In this document: piece by piece, positions 24,561 through 38,000 of the stretch
Numbering within the stretch: position 1 is the first letter of the stretch
How the letters are laid out: every line of letters starts with the position of its first letter
DNA from: Sabellastarte sp. h YS-2021
Taxonomy: Eukaryota > Annelida > Polychaeta > Sabellida > Sabellidae
Length of the DNA stretch: 64,000 bases
Reading direction: 5' to 3'
NCBI GenBank assembly: GCA_964017235.1
Contig: OZ024936.1
Coordinates: 33,440,040 to 33,504,039 of the forward strand
Notes under the pieces: model-generated
What the model saw: the letters and a program-made list of their open reading frames with translations, nothing else
Told to the model about the DNA's origin: nothing
Database searches by the model: none
Made by a program: the position numbers and the translations under genes

Positions 24561-24566
24561 AGCAGT

Positions 24567-24968
24567 GAACTCGTTTACGTCATCCCCGAGTTGTTAAGGA
24601 CGCGTGATTGTAGATGCGGACGAAAGAAAACAAGGGCGACTACGTCCCGGGGACGAAACGACGAATATTCCTGTATTTTTATATAATTAGAATAAGAAAA
24701 CTTGCGGATTTCGTCCAATTTGCAAATTCCTTTAATATCGCCCACTGCTAATCGCGAGTAAAAAGCTCACGAGAACTAACCGCGAGATCTCGTTCAATCG
24801 CGAGATCTCATTCCTCTCTATTTTACTGCGATTTTATGCTAGTTTGACACAGTGATATACGTGAATCATACATTTGTTTGCGTGAATCATACATTTTACC
24901 TCGTTAATCATACATTTTCCAGTGTAAAACATACATTTTTCTCTGCAGTCTGCTGCAATACTGTAATT
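24567..24968 (+). promoter_or_regulatory. CpG-bearing 5' region of the hAT-derived gene
   Basis: The local base use changes: CpG becomes common ('acgtcatccccgag', 'actacgtcccgggg', 'cgcgagatctcg' twice). A CRE-like TTACGTCA is at about 24,575. A 20-bp phrase ending in 'catacattt' recurs four times at about 24,860-24,940. This is consistent with a promoter and 5' UTR, but the start of transcription is not known. Confidence 0.4.
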
Positions 24969-25595
24969 ATGTCAGAATTACCAGCTCTCAAGAAAAAAAA
25001 AATTAGACATTATAACCCATCTTGGTTGAATGATTCAACTTTTAAATCCTGGTTATTTGTTGGAAATCAATCACAGGGTGGAGCTGAGGCCAGTGCTTCT
25101 GCTTGTAGTTCAGATCCAAAAATGTTTTGTTCTGTATGTCAAAAAGCAGGGAAAAGCAACATTTTTACCCACGGTTGCCAAGATTATCAAAGGAGTCCAC
25201 TGCTTCGTCATATAGCCTCCTCAAGCCACCAAGATGGCCTTAAATTTCAAAAGGCCAAAGCTAGTCAGGTGCTTAAAAAATCAGATGCACTAGAAAGCCA
25301 GCTGAAAACTGCTTATTTCATTGCACAAAATCATTTGCCCCTGACAATTTTTCCTGAACTAATTGGTCTAGTTGTTGTTTTTGCAGAGCTAGCTTTGGTA
25401 GCGCCTCTGAACTCTGCATCTTGCGAGGGGGGGTTCTCTGCCCAAAACAAAATCAAGTCCAAAAGCAGAAATAGGTTGAGAGATGAACAAGTGGACAGGC
25501 TAATGAAAATAACAATAAATGGCCCGCACTATGCAGAGTACGATTACACTGCAGCCAAGAACAATTTTCGGGCCATGAAAGACAGGATTCAGTGA
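24969..25595 (+). CDS. Short hAT-transposase-derived protein (zinc finger + hATC)
   Basis: A 208-residue intronless reading frame. The first ATG (MSELPALKKKK) is chosen over an upstream non-ATG extension that reads through repeats. It has a lysine-rich start, then 'YNPSWLND', then a C2H2-like finger: 'MFCSVCQKAG' and 'LLRHIASSSHQDG', the layout of the TTF/BED-like finger of ZNF862-type and other hAT proteins. The C-terminal half has 'APLNSASCEGGFSAQNKIK' and 'RNRLRDEQVDRLMKI', the hAT dimerisation (hATC) block, with the usual R of C-E-R-G-F-S changed to G. The region between finger and hATC, where the catalytic core of roughly 400 residues should be, is only about 90 residues, so it cannot be a full transposase. 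A polyadenylation signal lies at 25716-25721. It may be a deletion derivative or a domesticated gene; clear terminal inverted repeats were not found. Confidence 0.75.
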   Translation: MSELPALKKKKIRHYNPSWLNDSTFKSWLFVGNQSQGGAEASASACSSDPKMFCSVCQKAGKSNIFTHGCQDYQRSPLLRHIASSSHQDGLKFQKAKASQVLKKSDALESQLKTAYFIAQNHLPLTIFPELIGLVVVFAELALVAPLNSASCEGGFSAQNKIKSKSRNRLRDEQVDRLMKITINGPHYAEYDYTAAKNNFRAMKDRIQ

Positions 25596-26003
25596 ACTTA
25601 CATTGTTTTAGCCAGTTTTAGCCAGTTACAAAGTGTTGAAATTGACATTTAACATTGAAACTGGTTTAAGTAATTTACGTGAAATTGGTTTAAGTAATTT
25701 ATGTTCAAGGAATTGAATAAAATATTGAAACTCCAAAAATGAAACATAGGACTCATTTTTTTCAAGTCTATTGAGTCCCAGGGACTTAACTTTACCACTT
25801 CCAAGTGAGCACGCTGTGATAGGATGATCTCACTTTCAGGTCAGGACCATTTCCATATAACTATAGATATAAAATTATAGCTCACTATTTTTCAATATTA
25901 ACTTCTTTTTAACAAAAACAAAAATTCCAAACATACCCCTATTTACACAATTTCCCTACAAATCACAATCTGTCAAGCCCGGTAAAGCCCAGTTTATGGT
26001 TAT

Positions 26004-29000
26004 CTAAGTTTGAATATTATTGTCATCATCTTGTCTGCCAAATATTAGCACCTCTTTGTCCTCCTCTTCTTCATGCTTTTGTCTCTTCTCTCTCTCTTTC
26101 TCGTCAAAATACTCTTTGGTCGCCCACTTCTGTTCTACTCCCGACCCAAACAACAGGAACACAAACGCTCCAAAAGTGTAGACTGCTGAGGAAATAAAGA
26201 ATACTTTCCTCCACTGTGCTCGTCCTCCCTGTAACAAAGTTAAGCTTGTAAATAACTGATATTACTTTTACTAAACCCCTTTTATTTGTTCAATAAAATT
26301 CCCCCTTGAGAAGAAGTACATAAGAATGTTCAGAGAAGCTTGCTTTGCAACCTACTGGTTGGCAAGTTAGCATTTAATCACTGACTGTTACCTCTGTGTG
26401 GAACCAATTATCATGTCAGTTGAAAGAACTGCCACGAGTGGCAATGTTGAAGGCCTACCCCAATATGATCCTGGCAGTTGAAAACAATGTAAAACCCTCA
26501 CTTTAATCTTTAACCTATTAGAATTTTCCATTAACTGCAACAACAGGTATTTTATTTGATAGCACCATTTGACCCTGAAGTAAGGGTCAAAGTTGACCCT
26601 TCAAAACTGACTCACACCCATGATTTCTTAAAAGTTGTTTCAACATTATAAACCCCTAGGACCAATAATAAAGGAGATATTAGGGTTTTTTTCAGTATGA
26701 TAGCCCCATTTGATCTTGAAGCAGGGGTCAAAGTTTAAATGTGATCCTCCAACATGACTCCCAGCCAATGATTTCCTGCAAGCTATTTCCACATTCTAAA
26801 TCCCTAGGACCAATAACAAGAGACACAAAAGCCTTTTTGGTATCTGACTTAAGTATTCAGATGCTTACATACTCTTCATGGAGCAGGCCTGGGGTCAAGT
26901 ACATGGAGCCAAGTACAAGTACAATTACTTTGCCAAGTTGCAAGTACAAGTACAAGTACTGATCTCAAGAGTCAAGTACAAGTACAAGTACTTTGAAAAA
27001 TTGCAAGTACAAGTACAAGTACTTTTATAGCGTACGACCCCAAAACTATAATAACTAGATAATCACTATTTATTTAAAATTAATTATTTATTGAGACATA
27101 CAATTTAAAGCAATCATTCAATAAACACTGATGAGCTAAAATCTGCTCCATTACTTTTCTGGTTACACTTAATAAATACAGGTCTTTCAAACATTTTGTC
27201 TGTGAGACTCACAGTGTGAGTAAACACCTGAATGCATGGAAATCCTGTCTTGCAATGCTAAAAAATCTGATTTCAAAAGATCCACTTGGACATCAGTATG
27301 CTTGTGTTGACAGATAATGAATTATTTACTTGGGGCACATAAAACGTTTTTAAAGGGTTTGTACCAGTCCTTTATGTAAAACTGATATTACATATGGTTG
27401 GTGGTTGGAATACATTTATTGAATGAATGAACAAGTGAAATAAAACTTTATATTTAAGGGCAATTGTATAGTGTAAAAAGCAAAAGCAGATATACTAAAC
27501 ATTGATATTTGTTTATAAAGGGGTGTATTGAAATGAATGAGTCAACAGTTTATTTGTGTAAGGGATTAGCTTGTTTGTCTTTGGCCCTCCTGTCCACTAA
27601 GCTTGGCATCAACACTCAGGCTGAGTGGGTCTTTTGTGTGAAAATGAATAAGGGTAGGTATATGACAAAAGCAAAGCTATGCTGTGACTGAGTGGATCTT
27701 TTGTGTAAAAGTGAAAAAGGATAGATTAAATGAGGCACCTTTATGATTAAAACACAGCTATATTCTGAATGAGTGGGTATTTTGTTTAAAATGTAAAAAG
27801 GTGTTGATTAAATGCAGCCTTGTTATAATTAAAGAAAACCAAAGTTCTGGCTAACTAAACAGCCCTTTGTACTTTGACAAAACAACACAAACTATAATCT
27901 ATCTACACTCTGCTGAAAGAAACAGTAAAAATTTACACCTAATAAGTCACTTAATTAAAGTTATAAAACTACAAAATCAATGTACTTGGAATGTACTTGA
28001 AAGTAATTGAAAAGTACTTGGATATTTTAGCCAAGTACAAGTACAAATACTTTTAATTTTCAGCTGTCAAGTACAAGTACTTGAAAAAGAGTAATTAAGT
28101 ACAAGTACCAAGTACTTGTACTCGCCCCAGGCCTGTCATGGAGGAATCCAGGGCAAAACCCCACTGGGCAAAACCCCACTCAGACCAAACCCCATCAGGC
28201 AAAACCCCACTCAGACACAACCCCACTCACTTATACTAATTTCTGGACAAAACCCCACTTTATAAATTATTTAAAAAATTTGAAGATGTCAAGATGTTTT
28301 TTTTTTAATGTTAAGTTAAATCTTAGGTTTGATTTGGTTCAGTGGTACTAACTACTCAGGCTTTTATGATTAAAGGAACAGTTAAATTTGCTAGTGTTTG
28401 AAGTGGGCTTTGTGTTCAGTGGTAGTAGCTATTCAGTTGCAATTGACAGTTAATCTTGTTAGATCAATCTGTGTATATAAATGTGGGCAGCTATGGTAAG
28501 TAATCATTGTCTTCTAGATTTCATTATATTGCTGACAAATTCTGTGATATCTTATGACAAATGTGGGATATTAGGATATAAAGTGCTTAGAAATTTTGTG
28601 ATATTTGGTGATACTTGTGAGACATTAGGATATTAGAAAGTGCATGACAAAGTGCTTACAAATTTTGTGATATTTTGTGAAAACTGTAGGACAGTAGGAT
28701 ATTAGAAAATGCATGACAAAAACCAGGCAACCTATGGGGAACTGGTGTGTTTGATGAAAATTAATATAACTGACCAAAGCAATTATGTATTTTGCTTAAT
28801 GTAATGTGCTTAAATATTAGTGCTTAAAGATAATGTGGTTTTGCATTATGTTCTTCATACAAATGTCTATCAATGTCTATTTTTGTCATGACTTTGTATT
28901 TGTATCAATTAAAACGCTGCACATAATAAATATTTTGGTTTTTTTTTCATGAAGAGTGGGGTTTTGTCCTCATTCTTATTTATCTGAGTGGGGTTGTGTC

Positions 29001-32000
29001 TGAGTGGGGTTTTGCCCGATGGGGTTTGGTCTGAGTGGGGTTATGCCCAGTGGGGTTTTGCCCGTTTACCATGGAGTTTACATGTTATTTTAAGCATACT
29101 TAATATTTCTAGAAATGCTTAATTTTTAGTCCAGTATATGTATTATTTTACTCCCAAAAATTCAGCCCAACATTTAAGTGAGGATGAAACTGTACAATCC
29201 CTGATTATTATAAAATTAAAAGGTGCTACAGAGCTGGCTGAGAAATGAAACAGGAGACTCACATTTGTGCTTGTGATTAGACCAACCACTTGAGGACCCA
29301 CAAAACCTGGAATAGTGGCTGCTGCATTGGTAAATCCAAGAAGTGTGCCTAAAATAACACAATTCTGATGCTATAGACACCATGAGGAGGTAAATTCAGA
29401 CAAATAGTAAACCCACATCATCTTCTATTTTCTGATGATATGAACTAAAAAAAAACATCATCAGAGATGCCTGTACCCCACAGCCCGGGGAAATAGTTTG
29501 CAACACCATGAGATATAGAAGAAGTTATATGGTACAAAGAAAGGTGACTTTCAGAGCAAACAGTGTTACATGACATACAAATACACCCCCTGACCAATGT
29601 CCCTACCAAGCATAGACCATCTGCACCTTACAGTTTCCAACATGTAGCCAGGACAAGATTTGAAAGGTCAAGGTCACTACAGCAAGGTCGGAGCTAAAAT
29701 CTAGGTCAAACCGTGACATTGCACACATACATTCCCAACCAATGTCTCTACCAAGTATTAACTTCCTACATCTTAAGGTTTTTGAGATATAGTCTGGACA
29801 AGAATTTCAAACTCAAGGTCACTACACAAAGGTCAAATCTCTAAATCAAGGTCACACTATGACATTGCACAGCTACACCTCCAAACCAATGTCGATACCA
29901 AGTATCAACATCTTATATCTAAACCTTTCTGATATATAACTCAGACAAGCTTTGTTCCCCCAACCACCCACCCATCCAGATATCATGGGTGAAACAATAC
30001 CAGCTCAGCCCTGAAGGTCACACTATAACTTTGTCCACCTACACCCTCCCACACTATAACTTTGTCCACCTACACCCTCCCACACTATAACTTTGTCCAC
30101 CGACACCCTCCCACCAAATGTCCCTACCAAACTAGGCCTAGTGCATCGAAGAACTGATGCAAATTGCATCCACCAGAAAGAAAACTCAGCAAAGCTAATC
30201 AATCACCAAAGCTAATTAACCCTGAAGGAGGAGTTAGCAAGTTATAAACCCTTTTAAGTTTGGCTATACTTGTTTGACCTTGAAGGAGGAGCCCAAGGTG
30301 AAATCTGACCCCATCAAAGATTCTTAGCCCATGATTTCCTATAGGTTGGTGTGACATTGCAAACCTCTAGGAACCAGAATAAGCAAGTTATAAGCACTTT
30401 TAATTTTGGCTATCCTCATTTGACCTTGAAAGAGGGGCCAACGGTCAAATCTGATCATATTAAAAGATTCCTAGCCCATGATTTCCTATAAGATGGTTTC
30501 ACATTACAAACCTCCAGGACCAAGAAAAAGTGATTTATAAGCACTTTTAGATTTTGCTATCCACGTTTGACCTTGAAGGAGGGGTCCAAGGTCAAATCTT
30601 ACAACATCAAAAGATTCCCAGCCCATGATTTGTTGTAAGTTGGTTTCACATTGCAAACCTCTAGGATCAATAATAAGTGAGTTATAAGTACTTTTAGGTT
30701 GGCTATCCTTGTTTGACCTTGAAGGGGGACCCCAAGGTCAAATCTGACCACAGCAAAAGATTCCAAGCCCATGATTTCCTATAGGTTGGTTTACCATCCC
30801 AACCCTCTGGGACTAATAATAAGCAAGTTATAAGCACTTTTAAGTTTGGGTATCCTCGTTTCACCTTGAAGGAGGGGTATAAGGTCAGACCTTACCACAT
30901 GAAAATATTCCCAGCCCATGATTTTCTACAGGTTGGTTTACCATCCCAAACCTCTAGGACCAATAATAAGAGAGTTATAAGCACTTTCAGGGTAGGCTAT
31001 CCTCGTTTTATGTTGAAGGAGGGGCCCAAGGTCAAATCTGACCAAACCAGAAAAATCCCAGCCCGTGATTTCCTATAAGTTGGTTTACCATCCCAAAGCT
31101 GTACAACCAATAATAAGCGAGTTATAAGCACTTTTAATTTTGGTTATCCTGGTTTGACCTTGAAGGAGGGGTCCAAGGTCAAATCTCAGCACACCAAAAG
31201 ATTCCCAGCCCATGATTCCTATAGGTTGGTTTACCATCCCAAACCTCTAGTACCAATATTAAGCGAGTTATAAGCACTTTTAAGTTTTGCTATCTTCATT
31301 TGACCATGAAGGAGGGGCATAAGGTCAAATCTGATCACACCAGAAGATTCCCAGCCCATAATTTCCTATAGGTTGGTTTACCATCCCAAACCTCTAAGAC
31401 CAATAATAAGGGAGACATAAACACTTTTCTTGACTGACAAAGAAACGCCCGTGGCGGCCATCTTGTTTTTCAAAAATGAGGCCAAAAAATCCCAGTTTTA
31501 CCGATCATTGATTGGCCATGAGCCAACAAGTGATAATACCGAAGTTTGGAAACATCGTCCCAGCATTACTTTCTGCACGCTGTTCTAATAAAGGACCCCC
31601 CTCTTTGAAAAAAATGCATTGCTCTGGTGCGATTATTACAGAAATTATGTTGTGTCTATTTATTTTATATATTTGCATTTATGAGTAATACAGTGATTTT
31701 TTAAAAATATAACAAAATATAATTCTTGGTTATTCAGAATTTCTAGCGAGTAAGTGGTTAACTGATAAATATTTGGTCTCGTCAAAAGTTAGATGACCAC
31801 ACAGGTAGACTGTTACAGTCAGTATGCTTAGTCAGCTGATGTGTGTGGAGAAACTTCAGTCCAATATGTGTATTCCCTGATTTGTTACAGCATATTTGTA
31901 TTACATGAAATTCCCTGATATTTTTACACAAGTCTTTCACAGATTCACTGAAGCAAAGTTTTATGTGAAAATGTGAAATAGATAAAAACATTTTTCTGTG

Positions 32001-35000
32001 GCTTTAACATCACGATCAACACACAGATTAAGATGACATCTAAGCACATCAAAATATGTATACACAACTGACACTCTAAAATGAAAGATGTTTTCTCTTC
32101 AACACACAAAAATCTGACTAATGTATGACAGCCATACTGGAACATGTTGCCTTGGTGTTCATAATGTAGCTTCAGCTTAACTATCTTTTTATATCCAAGT
32201 TTTCTGTTTCCTTGGCATCACTTATCATAAAATTATATAACGTTTTACATAATTATATGTGGAAATGTTCATATAGTGTATACAAAGGCCAGGGTCGAGT
32301 GTTTAGTCATGATTTCTGCATTGAAAACCACAGCATGGTAACTGGCAAGCCCTCTATTAACTTTTACACAAAAAGGATCACAAATACATGTATAAATATT
32401 CAATAATTAAAGTATCTATGAAACACCAAATTGATGAGAATGTACTGTATGGCAATGGTATAACAAATGAGGAAATTCTAAAACTAATGAAAAACTTTGT
32501 AAGTTTGTAACAAAAAACAATATATGAAACAACTCTTTCTTTGTTGGTTTCTGATTCAACATTACATTATTTCCCACCCTAACAGATCCTGTACTTATGT
32601 ACCTGCAAAAGGTGGAGCTATGTCCAAGTGGTTGACTTGGTAACCAGACTGTGCCAACCCTCCAAACCCCACAGAAAGGACCACCATAATAACGGTTGGA
32701 ATGCGGTGACAACCAAGATAACCAGTAACAACCAGACACACTGCCGGCAGCAAGAATCCTGAAAATGTTAAAAAGGGTAGACACAGAACGTTTCTAAATA
32801 TATGCAAATTACCTGCAAAGGGAGGAGCAAGATCTAAATGATTGACACCAAGGCCTGACATGACAAGGCCCCCAATGGACACAGCGAGAGTTAAAACCAG
32901 AATGTTCATGGGTTTACTGCAGCCAGCATAACCAGCAATAAGCAGGAATATCGTGGAGCCAGTCATACCTGCAGTAATTAACATGGTGACAGGTGCAATA
33001 ATATACAGGTAAATCATAGAATTAGTCATAACTTTGATGATTAGCTGATGACAGTGTGATCATGTACAGGTAAATCAGGAAGTAGGCCATACAAGAGGTG
33101 TAATAATTAGCATAATGACAGTGACAGCTTGATGGAACAAAAGGGTCAGAGATGCCCCAAAAGGCGGGTTGCGCAGGCAGCAATAAGGTTAGTGACTGCT
33201 GTAATTAAATTTAGTAACGGAAATGTTGACGGACAGACAAAAGGACAAACAAACGGACGAAATTAAACCAATTTCGAAAGCAACTTAGCTATGATGGTGA
33301 TCTATCTCCCTGTCAAGTTTGAATTCAATTGGACAAAGCATTTTGAGTTAGAGTCCAGAAACAGAAATGTTGAAGGACAGACAAACAGACAAAAAACGGA
33401 CAAACAAACGGACGGAATTACACCAATTTCGACAGCAACTTAGCTATGATGGTGATCTATCTCCCTGTCAAGTTTGAATTTGATTGGACAAAGAATTTTC
33501 AAGTTAGAGTCCGGAAACAGACATATTGAAGGACAGACAGACAAAAAACGGACAAACGAACGGACAGAATTACACCGATTTCGACAGCAACTTAGCTATG
33601 GTGGTGATCTATCTCCCTGTCAAGTTTGAATTCGATTCGACAAAGCGATTTTGAGTAAGAGTCCGAAAATGAAAATGTTGACGGACAGACGAATGTCGGA
33701 CGTATCTATCCAATAGGCGGGTTGGTTACACGCAACCCACCTAGAAACCAGAATCACCCATACCCACAATACCAGTAATGTGATTATACCTAGTTAAATC
33801 AGGAAGCAGGTCTTGTATTTAGTAATCAATATAGATTGAGGTTAAAAATACCCAGTTAAATCAGGGAGCTTTGTAAAACTATGGCAATTCATGTTATGGC
33901 AGCAATGATAAATCACATCCAAATCAGGGAGCCAGTAATAAGTGTAGCAATTTATTGTGGTAGCCGGTTATAACTCTAGCAATTGCAACTGCGATATTTA
34001 ATATACCATCATACTTCCTATTATCGTGTGTGTCTTATTACCGTGCACCAGTCTAATCATTGTTTTCCATGTGTTAATGAACCAATTTTGTAAAAATCAG
34101 TGATCTTCATGTGTCAAATATAAATCATGTTAACTTTTTCTAGTTTGTGCCACAAAATCTGATGTAAATGGGTATCTGAATATAACGGACAACAGTGTTT
34201 TAATATTTAGGCAATGTAGACCTTATATCCCCTGAATCACTCACTGCTGTTTTGTTATATTTTGCATTAATCCAGAAATTATTACACCTTTAATATTTGC
34301 TTTAAAGTTGGACTTTAGGGTTAAAAGTAATTACAGGAAAATCTTCTGCAGGTGCATGGTACTAAAAGTACCCTCTCCAGTGGAAACAGATATGATCAAT
34401 TTTTAAGATGCTAAAAATAATTGAAATAATTTCTTTTATGTTCATACTTTTCAAGGTTTTTAAACAGATTCATGGATAATTTATGATATTTAGGCAAACT
34501 GAACCTTGTGAGGTCAGTTCTATGATGAATCCTGCACTTTGTCTTAGGTGCATGTTAATTGGTGGTTCGAGGATACATTATTAACACAAAGCCAAAAACA
34601 TAAGGAATATCAAAGACCCTCACATTTCCCAGTGACAGGATATATTCTAGCTACCTGTATGTATTAGGTTAAAATTGGGGTTTTAAGTCACACAGTCAAC
34701 TTATGTTAGGACAGGTACTCTCTGTGTTTCACATTGTCACAATGTGAATTCAAATCACAGAGGTCAGAGTCCAGTCATCAAAGGTCAGACTAATGAACCA
34801 CTTGGAAACTAATGCCCCTTTCACACTACAGGGGTTATGTCCCGCGGCTACAGGTGTACCTCGGCGGTAGAACATCCTCCCAGTTCGCCCCCTTTCATCC
34901 GAGTTGTTCACACTACAGGCGGTGTAGTTTGCAGTTATAGGTGTTTGGAGAAACGTCCCTGTCCTTCAACTACCGTTCGAGATTCGTATGCGACCTTGTG

Positions 35001-38000
35001 TGACAGTGGCAAAACATTCATGTAAATCCACTCGCCTTATGACTCCGTATTACACTGAAAGACGACCGAATCACAACCATATGTACACTGTGGACCACAC
35101 CTTTGCGTCCTTCAGTTACCGTAGTAAGAAACTCATATGCGCATGTGTGAAATCATCTGCACATGCCCATGGTACTGAATTCAGAGGTGGAAATTTTAAA
35201 CGTCTTAAAACTTTTGTCGGACGTGCAAGGCGATGGATGGTTCACCACTGACGCACAAGTTTGCGAACAGACCTCAGACGGTGATCCAAGGACAGGGACG
35301 TTTCACCAAATGCTGAACACCACGGGTGATACTGCCTGTAGTGTGAAAGGGGTATAAATATACAGAAAAACCAATGAACTTGTCATACCTGCAACAGATC
35401 AACTTATATAGTGACAACAGTGATAACAATGATAACACTTGTTCCTCAAAAGATTATATTTTTGTTTTAAAAGTCAATATGGAGTTTATGTGATCCATTA
35501 CTGAGAATTTATTACTAAGATATTGGAATTACTAAGATATCACTCTGACCGAGATATTGGTATGACTGAGTTATCATTATTACTGAGATACTGGCATTAC
35601 AGAGATATCATTTTACTGTGATATTACTACATCTGTGACAGTATTATGACTTACTCATATAAATTAAATGAAACTACCTCAAATACCGAAGGTATTAACA
35701 TGTTCAGTTGATTAACGATAACTAGCATATTGTTCATTTAAGAGCTATTTGAGTCTTTATTTTTACAAATATTCTGTGACATATATCAGCCATAAATTCA
35801 AACAATAAAAATTATCATTCTTACACACCTGTTGTATTGAACAGCTTCCTAACTGCAGTCGTGGAAAGTATCTTTCTGTATCTCAAAAAGTCAGCGAGCT
35901 GACCACCAATGTTTATGAGGATCCACATGACCAAATAAGGTAATGCTGATAACATCCCATCCTGAACATGAACAAACTTAAAATTAGTCCTTTTAATTAA
36001 TTTTTGTGTAATATATAAAACAATAAAATGACATTCTTCTTTGAACCATTTCAGATCCTACCAATATTTGATACTGAATCTGCTGCAAACCTGCAGCCCT
36101 TTTGAATCTCAGCTAATCATATTTAAACCTTTTGAACATTTTTACAACATTCAATGTTTACACTAACAGATCTTACAGCATACAATGTAAATACTTTTGT
36201 CAGTAAAAAATCAAAAAGTGTGGCTCCAGACATGTTTAATGTCATGGCATTAACATCAAATTCAAATTCTGTAACACATAAACGAAATCATAGTTTAACT
36301 TTAAGCAAGGGTCATAAACCAGTGATTGAAAAGCATTGTTAAATATTTAGGCTATAAATGTTCTCAATATGTCGTTACAAACCTTTATGATCATGCTTTG
36401 TTTACTTGTAACATCTATAAAATTTAACACATCTACAATCTTGACCATACACTATTATCCAACTTTCTATTATCTGAATACCGGTACCTGATTTTATGAA
36501 CTCATTTCCATTCACACAAAGGTGTAGTTCCCATTTTACACTAACAATTCTCCTCTATTATACAATACCTCTAAACTGGGGTTTGGGGGAGGAAGGGCCA
36601 GGCATCTACCACTTACAACCTTAACCCTTACTGGTTGTAGTGTGACCAGAGTATTACCTATGATAGTGGTCCAACCTGTTCTAAAAACAAAAACCGGTTT
36701 CCAGGGCTTTGAAACCAAACGAAATCTGGGATTTCAAAATTGTGAACTGATATGGTGAAAAATTTGAAACAAGCGTACATGAGCGTTATTTTTTATAGGA
36801 AATATGCATTAGCAAGATATTTTGAAGTTTGTAAACTTCATTTACCATGAATATAAAGTACAAATGTAAGATGTTTCCTTAAATATATATGTTCTTTATT
36901 GTTTTGATGAAGTATTAACCAGTAGAAAGCCTAATATGATGATGGTTTCAATAACTGGTACTTATATATTCTTTGCAGATTTTGTCATTTCTACCTAAAC
37001 GAAATGAAATGCCGGTTTACCGTTCACACCACTTACCTGTGATATGTCAAAATGCAGCACGTCCTTCATGTAGGTGGGGAGACAGGTGAGCAGGGTGTAG
37101 AACCCCCAGTTATTACAGGTGTGAGCCACCAGTAGGGCCCAGAAAGGTACGGAGGTGAAGATAGCAATCCAAGGAGTGGGCAGCTTCTGTCAAAGTGTGA
37201 ACAATTAATGTCAATTGAAACTGTGTTTTAAATTTTGTTGAAATATTGATTCATTTCTGTTAACAATACAGTTTACCAAAATTTCAACCTACAATTCACA
37301 AGTCCACTAAGCAGTTTGGCTTCAGTTTTGCCTTTGATGCTCCCACTGTTTGGAATTCACTTCCTGAAGACATCCGTGCATCACTCACTATTGCCTCCTT
37401 TAGAAAGAAGCTCAAAACCTATCTGTATGTAAAGGCATATCCTCCTTAGCTCATTTTCTCTTATGGCTTCTCTGTGGTGCCGACCTGTTGTTGTCCCTGG
37501 ACTTTGAATTTGCATATTGCTATTGTCTTGTTGCGCCTTAGAGTCCACTACTCTATGCTATAAAAGTCAAATTAGAATTAGAATAGAATTTTCCTGGAAA
37601 AAAAAGTTTATTTTTTCCCCTGTTATTTTATGATTCATGTATGAACACACATGTTACACCATGAATAATTATATCCTTCTTGAACCAGAATCCAGTAGAT
37701 TCCACATTCCGGTCCAAACAGTTTTAATGTCAGACGTATGCATGTTTTTGTGCAAGAATATTGCAGGGAACTGTATATTCTTAAAAATAGAAGTGTTGTT
37801 TGTTATTACACACGACATTGTGGAACAAGATAAATGCACTAAAATGTATCAAAAGTGATGGCTATATGACACTGTCCAATTTTTGTAGTAGACTGGAAAT
37901 AGGTACAACAATCATAATATAAATAAATTTGATCTTCACCAAAGTTTTCATTATTACAAAAACTTTGTATAATTTGCAGCTGCTTGCGAATTTGTCATGG

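Noticed and set aside
34837..35357. Overlapping plus-strand frames of 60-87 codons
   Set aside because: They lie wholly within the MITE at 34815-35352 and show no protein similarity.
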